Program-made: the position numbers and the translations under genes
Notes under the pieces: generated by a model
The model's database searches: none
Seen by the model: only the letters and a program-made list of their open reading frames with translations
What the model was told of the DNA's origin: nothing
Assembly (NCBI GenBank): GCA_007126415.1
Contig: SLBH01000196.1
Span: forward strand, 1 to 5,393
From: Spirochaetales bacterium
GTDB lineage: Bacteria; Spirochaetota; Spirochaetia; DSM-27196; SLAA01
Direction of reading: 5' to 3'
Length of the DNA: 5,393 nucleotides
Shown here: positions 1 through 4,188 of the stretch, one piece after another
Layout of the letters: the number at the start of each line of letters is the position of its first letter
Position numbering within the stretch: the first letter of the stretch is position 1

Positions 1-759
1 ATGCGAAAACGACGGGTCGGCGTTCCGGTTCCCACCGGCTCGATCGTGGGCTACACCAATGCCGGCAAATCCTCGCTGATGCGTATCCTGACGGAGTCCG
101 ATGTTCGCGTAGCAAACCGCCCGTTCGCCACCCTTGATGCCACCACGCGACGACTCGGCTCCCAGTTCGAAGGTGGCGCGGTCCTGACCGACACGGTTGG
201 GTTCATTCAGAAACTTCCGCCCGCTCTCGTTGATGCGTTTAAGTCGACCTTGGAAGAAACCATTATCGCCCAGTTCTTGGTGCATGTGATCGACGCCGCG
301 AGCCGCAATATAGACCGTCAATTTGCCGCCACTACCGAGGTACTCGAGGAGCTCGAGGTGGCGGATCGCCCGCGCATCTTTGTCTTCAATAAGATCGATC
401 TGGTAGCGGACCGCTTCGCGCTACAGGCTGCGACCGAACGGCTTGACTGCCCGCCGGAGCGCACCGCGTTCGTGTCGGCGACGACCGGCGAGGGGGTCGA
501 GCATGTGCTCGAGCTTATTCGACAACTCATCGACGAGCAAAGCGCCGAGAGCGTCTACCTCTTCCCTGCCGACCGCTACGACCTTATTGCGTATCTTCAC
601 CGCAACGGTCATGTCATTAGCGTAGACCATACCGACGCCGGCATCGAGGTTCACGCACATGTTTCCCCGGAAGCATCCGGGAAGCTCTCGGCCTATAGGC
701 AGCGCCATATAAACGGCACGCCCGAGCAGCGCTCTCGGCGGTCACAATCGGCCGGATGA
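1..759 (+). CDS. hflX: HflX-family ribosome-associated GTPase, 5'-truncated by the window edge
   Basis: HflX GTPases bind the 50S subunit and split or rescue stalled ribosomes in the cytoplasm. The visible 252 residues carry the GTPase domain and the C-terminal tail. G1/P-loop is GYTNAGKSS (residues 17-25), the switch I region is FATLDATTR (42-50), G3 is DTVGFI (64-69), G4 is NKID (130-133) and G5 is SA (159-160). GYTNAGKS together with FATLD and DTVGFI is the HflX signature within the Obg-HflX group. A C-terminal region (about 180-232) with the usual 'YLFPADRYDLIAYLH' type segment follows, then a basic tail. The family is normally well over 350 residues, with an N-terminal HflX domain and a basic coiled-coil linker before the GTPase. 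Those are absent here, and the first Met sits where the Arg-rich linker (RKRR) normally ends, so it is probably an internal Met and the real start lies upstream of the window. An upstream frameshift cannot be excluded. The next gene begins 36 bp downstream. Confidence 0.93.
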   Translation: MRKRRVGVPVPTGSIVGYTNAGKSSLMRILTESDVRVANRPFATLDATTRRLGSQFEGGAVLTDTVGFIQKLPPALVDAFKSTLEETIIAQFLVHVIDAASRNIDRQFAATTEVLEELEVADRPRIFVFNKIDLVADRFALQAATERLDCPPERTAFVSATTGEGVEHVLELIRQLIDEQSAESVYLFPADRYDLIAYLHRNGHVISVDHTDAGIEVHAHVSPEASGKLSAYRQRHINGTPEQRSRRSQSAG

Positions 760-784
760 CACGCAAGAAAACGAGCGGTATAAT
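756..784 (+). promoter_or_regulatory. Sigma70-type promoter for the alkyltransferase gene
   Basis: A perfect TATAAT (-10) lies at 779-784 and ATGACA (5 of 6 match to TTGACA) at 756-761, with an optimal 17-bp spacer. The -35 box overlaps the hflX TGA stop codon at 757-759. The expected transcription start is about 790-792, only a few bases before the ATG at 796. This would allow the repair gene to be transcribed independently of hflX. Seen directly in sequence; activity is inferred. Confidence 0.65.
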
Positions 785-795
785 TTCCAACCGAG

Positions 796-1311
796 ATGTT
801 GGAACGCGCACGCGCAGTGGTATATACCCACCGATACGACTCCCCGATCGGCCCTCTGCACCTCGCGGTAGACCGCGCAGGCACCGTGCTGCAGATAAGC
901 TACACCCCGATCGGCGCGTGGCCTCCCGAAATCGAGGTCGAGGAGAACAAGTACGCCTGCGGTGAACTCGAGCATCAACTTGACGCCTACTTTCGGGGCG
1001 TGCTGCGCAGCTTCACAGTTGCAACCCGTCTTAGCGGCACCGCGTTCCAGCAGGGAGTCTGGAAGCGGCTCACAAAAATCGAGTACGGGAGCACCGTCAC
1101 ATACGGCGAGATCGCCCGGAAGCTCGGGCGAGCCGGAGCGGCGCGGGCGGTGGGCAACGCGGTTGCCGTGAACCCGGTGCCGATCGTGATCCCGTGCCAC
1201 CGTGTCGTGGCAGCCGATCAACGCATCGGCAAGTACGCCCTGCGGACCTTGCCGGAGGACGAAGGCACACGCGTAAAGACGCGTCTGCTCGAGTTTGAGG
1301 GCGCGCGGTAA
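796..1311 (+). CDS. ogt: Methylated-DNA--protein-cysteine methyltransferase (O6-alkylguanine repair)
   Basis: A suicide DNA-repair protein that transfers the alkyl group from O6-alkylguanine (and O4-alkylthymine) in DNA to its own cysteine. At 171 residues it has the length of a stand-alone Ogt/MGMT. The N-terminal part starts with the typical YDSPIGPL segment (residues 14-21). The catalytic half holds GTAFQQGVW (81-89), the DNA-binding helix with the arginine finger in ARAVG (R118), the Asn hinge in NP (N126) and the active site IPCHRVV, with C134 and H135. The helix-closing Glu is probably E168 in LLEFEG. The loop after the active site is unusual: it reads GKYALR instead of the common GGY/NYSGG type, and the Tyr-to-Lys distance is about seven residues longer than in human MGMT. 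The start codon is uncertain: ATG at 796 has no convincing Shine-Dalgarno, and GTG at 817 is an alternative that still precedes the first conserved segment. It is convergent with the DUF5312-like gene, with a 22-bp gap. Confidence 0.95.
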   Translation: MLERARAVVYTHRYDSPIGPLHLAVDRAGTVLQISYTPIGAWPPEIEVEENKYACGELEHQLDAYFRGVLRSFTVATRLSGTAFQQGVWKRLTKIEYGSTVTYGEIARKLGRAGAARAVGNAVAVNPVPIVIPCHRVVAADQRIGKYALRTLPEDEGTRVKTRLLEFEGAR

Positions 1312-1333
1312 ACCAAAGATCTTCCCCGGCGTC

Positions 1334-2902
1334 TTACTTGCCTTTAACGTAGACGTGCATCAGTTGCACAAAGTAGTGGATCTGGCGATAGATTTCGATG
1401 AGGCGGTCTTTAACCGGGTCTTCGGTATATCCCTCGATCTCTTTCCAGTTAAGGATAACCTCAGGATTTTGACGGTCGGCGTCCTCGATCACGAGCTTCA
1501 GAATCTTCGCAATCGTGATAAGGTTCTGCGAGGCCTCGACCACCATCTTGCGCGCCTCGTTGTTTACCTCCGACAACTGCTCGCGCACGAGTTTCAGCGT
1601 CTTCTTGTCGCGTTCAACCGCTCTACCGAGCGCCTTGCGAAGCTTCGCACCTCGAACACCATCGTCGGCGAGGCTTTCATCGAACTCCACGATCTGCTCC
1701 GCAATCGACATCACCTGATGGAACGCCTCGGAGAGCTGATGAGAGGTGACGTTCGCCGACCATTTCCCGCGAACCAGCAGCACATCGCGCACGAGCTCGC
1801 GCACATCCTTCTTGAAGTAGTCAACCAGGAACGCCTTCAGGTAGTTGATCGGCGCGGTGAAGGTGTACCCGCTTAGGAGTCGTTTGGTGTAGACCTGGCT
1901 CCCGGCGTCGGTATAATGCTTGGTACGTGCGATGGTGGTTGTTCCAAAGATCTTCTTGCACAACTGTTGCACCTTCTGCCCACGACGCTCGGCGAGGATC
2001 TTCTGAATCGTGGCTTCGGTGGTAGTCTTCAGCGTGTTAAGATACGCCTCCACGATATGCTCGGACGGAAAGCTCGGCTTTATCTCGAGGTACGGGTCTT
2101 GTTCCACATACTGCACGATCTTCAACAGCGCTTCCGAAGCGATGACCTCGGTGACCGAGTTTACGACCTTTTTCCAGGCCGCGCGCGAGATAATCTCAAC
2201 ACCGCGATACTGCTGCAGGATAGCGAAGACCGTATCCCAGTCCTGAGTCTTGTCGATCAGCGGAGCGATCTCGAGAAAGTCCTTGAGATCGTCGGTTACG
2301 TACTCGCCTCCGATCACCTCGAACTTGGGCTTGTAGCTTTGGTCGGCCTCCGGAAGCGAGGAATCGAACTTCTTCAGTAGGAAGTAATAGTCGAATCCAA
2401 CGAACTGCACAAAACTCAACACCGTGTTATAGGTAGAGTTGATCTGTTTGACCGTTGCGTTATCGAACGAACCGAAAAACGCCACCATCGCCTGCTTAAG
2501 CTCGCCGGCAAGCTCGCGCGTGTCTTTCTGTTCGGCGGCCTCACGAATACGTTGTTCGGTGAAGCGGTCGCGCATCTCGGCTTGCTCGGTGCTCATGAAG
2601 CTCTCGATAACGATAGTCTGGAGCGCCTTGGAACCCGCCGCGTTCTGTAGAATCGCCTGTGCCGGGACTACCGCTTTGTAGATATCAAAGAAAAAGCGCC
2701 CCAGGGCGGGCTGCACCTCGTTTCCGCGCGGCTTATAGAACTTGTGCCGACTCTTGTTGAGGTCTTTACGAAGCGCCTTCAGCAGGCGTTTCTTCTCACG
2801 TTCCGGGTCATTGTTATTGGTGAAGAGCGCGAGGAGCTTACCGAGCACTCCTTGCGGCTCGTCGTCTATCTGCGTGACCTGTTCGGCGTTCTGCCTTTCC
2901 AT
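1334..2902 (-). CDS. DUF5312-like spirochaete protein of unknown function
   Basis: A predicted 522-residue soluble protein with no signal peptide, no transmembrane segment and no catalytic motif that I recognise. From memory it resembles the DUF5312 family found in spirochaetes; the function is unknown. It is rich in charged helices. Features include a Lys/Arg/Glu-rich N-terminal helix (about 34-54), an aromatic block around FYKP...RFFFDIYK (about 55-76), a second aromatic block DYYFLLKKF near residue 190, and a long C-terminal helical part with heptad-like spacing (about 400-470) that may form a coiled coil. The frame stays open to an ATG at 2980. I chose the ATG at 2902 because it has GAAGGG four bases upstream, and because the extra 26 codons would run through an inverted repeat and the likely promoter. 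It is divergent from the redoxin gene and convergent with ogt. Long, uninterrupted and free of frameshifts, so clearly a real gene; the family label is the less certain part. Confidence 0.88.
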   Translation of the reverse strand: MERQNAEQVTQIDDEPQGVLGKLLALFTNNNDPEREKKRLLKALRKDLNKSRHKFYKPRGNEVQPALGRFFFDIYKAVVPAQAILQNAAGSKALQTIVIESFMSTEQAEMRDRFTEQRIREAAEQKDTRELAGELKQAMVAFFGSFDNATVKQINSTYNTVLSFVQFVGFDYYFLLKKFDSSLPEADQSYKPKFEVIGGEYVTDDLKDFLEIAPLIDKTQDWDTVFAILQQYRGVEIISRAAWKKVVNSVTEVIASEALLKIVQYVEQDPYLEIKPSFPSEHIVEAYLNTLKTTTEATIQKILAERRGQKVQQLCKKIFGTTTIARTKHYTDAGSQVYTKRLLSGYTFTAPINYLKAFLVDYFKKDVRELVRDVLLVRGKWSANVTSHQLSEAFHQVMSIAEQIVEFDESLADDGVRGAKLRKALGRAVERDKKTLKLVREQLSEVNNEARKMVVEASQNLITIAKILKLVIEDADRQNPEVILNWKEIEGYTEDPVKDRLIEIYRQIHYFVQLMHVYVKGK

Positions 2903-2906
2903 GAAG

Positions 2907-2912
2907 CCCTTC
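2907..2912 (-). promoter_or_regulatory. Ribosome binding site deciding the start of the DUF5312-like gene
   Basis: On the minus strand GAAGGG lies four bases before the ATG at 2902. The spacing is somewhat short but the match to the anti-Shine-Dalgarno is good. No comparable purine run precedes the alternative ATG at 2980, so this site favours the shorter protein. Confidence 0.5.
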
Positions 2913-2928
2913 ACTATCCGTCGACGAT

Positions 2929-2973
2929 GTGTGGCGGGTAGTGTATCATAGACACTGCAGCTTGTCGCCACAC
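2929..2973. repeat. Nested inverted repeat in the divergent promoter region
   Basis: An outer perfect 8-bp dyad, GTGTGGCG (2929-2936) and CGCCACAC (2966-2973), encloses an inner perfect 5-bp dyad, AGTGT (2940-2944) and ACACT (2952-2956), with a 7-base loop. The two dyads have centres about 3 bp apart. No T-run follows on either strand, so it does not look like an intrinsic terminator. It lies between two divergent genes and overlaps the promoter candidates on both strands. It could be an operator for a dimeric regulator or an RNA hairpin in the 5' leader of the DUF5312-like mRNA. Confidence 0.6.
2940..2968 (-). promoter_or_regulatory. Candidate promoter of the DUF5312-like gene (weak)
   Basis: On the minus strand GCGACA (2968-2963) and TACACT (2945-2940) are separated by 17 bp, each matching 4 of 6 consensus bases. 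A better -10, TATGAT (2950-2945), lies next to it but has no good -35 at the right distance. Either would start transcription near 2933-2940, leaving a leader of about 30-40 bases before the ATG at 2902. That position agrees with the shorter start choice. Confidence 0.3.
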
Positions 2974-2991
2974 CTTCCAACGCGCTATGCT
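2962..2991 (+). promoter_or_regulatory. Candidate promoter of the redoxin-FTR operon (weak)
   Basis: TTGTCG (2962-2967) and TATGCT (2986-2991) are 18 bp apart, each matching 4 of 6 consensus bases. Transcription would start near 2998, about 30 bases before the ATG at 3027. Its -35 occupies almost the same bases as the -35 of the opposing candidate, so the two promoters would compete if both are real. Confidence 0.3.
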
Positions 2992-3010
2992 ATATGGAAA
3001 CGCATGCACC

Positions 3011-3016
3011 AGGGAG
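3011..3016 (+). promoter_or_regulatory. Ribosome binding site deciding the redoxin start
   Basis: AGGGAG ends 10 bases before the ATG at 3027. The upstream in-frame ATG at 2994 has no purine-rich site before it and would sit about at the expected transcription start, so the 3027 start is preferred. Confidence 0.55.
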
Positions 3017-3026
3017 TTCTAACCGC

Positions 3027-3347
3027 ATGGGAGACATATTCGAAGAACTGCAGTACACTCGGCACGAAGGAAGCAAGAACGAGCGCGCCTTGACGGTGTT
3101 CTCTCTCTCAACCTGCGGCTTCTGCAAACGAGCCTTGAGATTCCTTGAGAACCACGATTTCTCCTACCGGTTCATACATTTGGATGAGATTTCGCCCGAA
3201 CGCAAGCGTGAGGTAAAAGACACGTTGCGCGCCCGCTTCAATATCTCGCCGATCTTTCCGGTGCTTCTTGTCGACGGCAAGCGCGCGCTTACCGGTTTCA
3301 CCGAGGCACAATGGCGTAAGACGCTTGGACTTCCGGAGAACGAGTGA
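3027..3347 (+). CDS. NrdH/glutaredoxin-like redoxin with CGFC active site
   Basis: A predicted 106-residue cytosolic thiol-disulfide oxidoreductase with a thioredoxin fold. The redoxin domain begins at about residue 22 (LTVFSLSTCGFC). The active-site cysteines are C30 and C33 in TCGFCKRALRFL, and the cis-proline is P78 in SPIFPVLLVDG. The glutaredoxin Gly-Gly that binds glutathione is not there; instead the region reads LTGFTEAQW, close to the SGF motif of NrdH redoxins, which are reduced by a thioredoxin-reductase-type enzyme rather than by glutathione. An ATG 11 codons earlier (2994) is in frame but lacks a Shine-Dalgarno, so I chose 3027. The first 20 residues are a charged extension ahead of the domain. 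The gene is followed after 6 bp by an FTR-like reductase gene, so the two are almost certainly co-transcribed and the reductase is its likely electron donor. Its own target (ribonucleotide reductase or others) cannot be told from this window. Confidence 0.9.
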   Translation: MGDIFEELQYTRHEGSKNERALTVFSLSTCGFCKRALRFLENHDFSYRFIHLDEISPERKREVKDTLRARFNISPIFPVLLVDGKRALTGFTEAQWRKTLGLPENE

Positions 3348-3353
3348 TTCGGT

Positions 3354-3716
3354 ATGAACAACCCCAACAACACACCGGGACAAGCGTCCCGGAAGAAAAC
3401 GGCGCAAGATGCGCGTCTGTTCATCGAGCGGGTGGCGCAGCATAACGGGTGGTCGGTAAACCCCGACCGGCAGTTCGTTGACGACCTCGCCGAGGGCCTC
3501 GCGGTGAATTACAACCGCCACGGCTATTTCCTCTGTCCGTGCCGCGATGGCGACGGGGAGCGCGAGCGTGACCGCGACATCATCTGCCCCTGTGATTACA
3601 TCACTCCCGACCAACAGGAGTTTGGGCACTGCTTCTGCGGGTTGTTTCTAACACCCGAGTTCGCGGTCAAGAACGAGGCTCCAACTCAGATACCGGAGCG
3701 GCGCCCCGAAGAATAA
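3354..3716 (+). CDS. Ferredoxin-thioredoxin reductase catalytic (beta) subunit-like Fe-S protein
   Basis: A 120-residue protein matching the FTR catalytic subunit, which uses a [4Fe-4S] cluster next to a disulfide to pass single electrons from ferredoxin to a redoxin disulfide. The N-terminal helical part has the family pattern NGWSVNPDR...GLAVNYNRHGYFLCPCR (residues 31-64). Three Cys pairs are present: CPC at 61-63, CPC at 78-80 and CFC at 93-95. By analogy with cyanobacterial FTR, C61, C78, C80 and C93 would hold the cluster and C63 and C95 would form the redox disulfide. Spacing between pairs is 14 and 12 residues, against 16 and 8 in plant and cyanobacterial FTR, and the usual CHC is CFC, with a His just before it (H92). 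A variable tail of about 20 residues follows GLFLTPEF. No variable (alpha) subunit gene is in the window. The gene follows the redoxin by 6 bp, with GGAGAA at 3335-3340 as a distant ribosome site, so translational coupling is likely. Confidence 0.9.
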   Translation: MNNPNNTPGQASRKKTAQDARLFIERVAQHNGWSVNPDRQFVDDLAEGLAVNYNRHGYFLCPCRDGDGERERDRDIICPCDYITPDQQEFGHCFCGLFLTPEFAVKNEAPTQIPERRPEE

Positions 3717-3747
3717 CGGCGGGACCGCACCGGCGGAACGGCATCGG

Positions 3748-4101
3748 CTAGAGCGAACGAACTTTCTCGAGTATATCGGCGAAGCCGGTTTGCACTACTC
3801 CGCACAGCTCGCGAGCTTTGGCCTCGTCGCCCGACCTTGCCGCCGTTTCAAGCTCACGACAGGTGCTCAGCATTGTCTCGGAGCGCATGGTTCCGGCGGT
3901 ATTTGCGAGCGAGTGCGCCGCTCTGGCGAGCTCTTCCCAGTTTTCATCCTGTTCGGCTTGCTTGATTCGTTCGAGCTTACCTGGAGTTTCAGAGGTAAAG
4001 ACCGCGATAATCTCGCCCTTCAGCTCTTCATCATCGCCGTAGATCTCCAAGAACTCGGCTGTATCGTAGCCAACATTGCCGGGGCCGGACGGTTCGGACA
4101 T
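3748..4101 (-). CDS. Stand-alone histidine phosphotransfer (Hpt) domain protein
   Basis: A 117-residue acidic cytosolic protein that is essentially one Hpt four-helix domain, an intermediate that passes phosphate between receiver domains in a multistep phosphorelay. The phospho-acceptor is H63 in the helix segment LARAAHSLANTAGTM (59-73). The preceding helix (about 22-52, with ELKGEIIAVFTSETPGKLERIKQA) and the following ELETAARSGD stretch match the Hpt pattern. The usual HSLKG(S/A)AG is changed to HSLANTAG: the Lys three residues after the His is Ala and the next Gly is Asn. No kinase or response regulator is in the window. AAGGAG at 4115-4110 sets the ATG start. It lies 87 bp downstream of the alarmone-synthetase gene on the same strand, so it may be co-transcribed, though that spacer holds its own repeat element. 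It is convergent with the FTR-like gene with 31 bp between the stops and no clear terminator. Confidence 0.88.
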   Translation of the reverse strand: MSEPSGPGNVGYDTAEFLEIYGDDEELKGEIIAVFTSETPGKLERIKQAEQDENWEELARAAHSLANTAGTMRSETMLSTCRELETAARSGDEAKARELCGVVQTGFADILEKVRSL

Positions 4102-4109
4102 AAGCGCAG

Positions 4110-4115
4110 CTCCTT
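4110..4115 (-). promoter_or_regulatory. Ribosome binding site of the Hpt gene
   Basis: On the minus strand AAGGAG lies eight bases before the ATG at 4101, a near-ideal Shine-Dalgarno and spacing. It fixes the start of the Hpt protein. Confidence 0.8.
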
Positions 4116-4148
4116 TACGACAAGAATGCTTTCATTTCTGCCTACTGC

Positions 4149-4180
4149 TATCTTGACACTTCATTATCTTGACAGTTCAT
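4149..4180. repeat. Two-copy 16-bp tandem direct repeat upstream of the Hpt gene
   Basis: TATCTTGACACTTCAT (4149-4164) is followed immediately by TATCTTGACAGTTCAT (4165-4180); they differ at one base. On the minus strand each reads ATGAA(C/G)TGTCAAGATA, and the junction makes GATAAT (4168-4163), a possible -10 box without a convincing -35. The repeat lies in the 87-bp spacer between the synthetase-TPR stop and the Hpt start. It could be a tandem regulator-binding site or a simple duplication. Confidence 0.6.
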
Positions 4181-4188
4181 ACGCCACA

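Noticed and set aside
761..787. Ada-type regulatory site (GCAA and AATT elements) before ogt
   Set aside because: The elements are in the wrong order and spacing compared with the known Ada-binding site, so this is probably chance.
742..1221. 159-codon minus-strand frame across ogt
   Set aside because: Antisense shadow of a gene with a complete alkyltransferase signature; no recognisable motif of its own.
1269..1284. Hairpin ACGCGT-AAAG-ACGCGT near the end of ogt as a terminator
   Set aside because: It lies inside the coding sequence, ACGCGT is self-palindromic, and no T-run follows on either strand.
1295..1876. Long open frame on the plus strand opposite the DUF5312-like gene
   Set aside because: It is the antisense shadow of a clearly coding gene, has no recognisable domain and begins inside the end of ogt.
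2903..2980. In-frame N-terminal extension of the DUF5312-like protein (start at 2980)
   Set aside because: No ribosome site precedes that ATG, and the 26 codons run through the nested inverted repeat and promoter candidates; the ATG at 2902 has GAAGGG upstream.
3108..3629. 173-codon minus-strand frame across the redoxin and FTR-like genes
   Set aside because: Both plus-strand genes have diagnostic cysteine motifs; this frame spans two genes and shows no domain.
3717..3747. GC-rich gap between the convergent FTR-like and Hpt genes as a bidirectional terminator
   Set aside because: Only a three-base-pair stem is evident and there is no T-run; no supported terminator.
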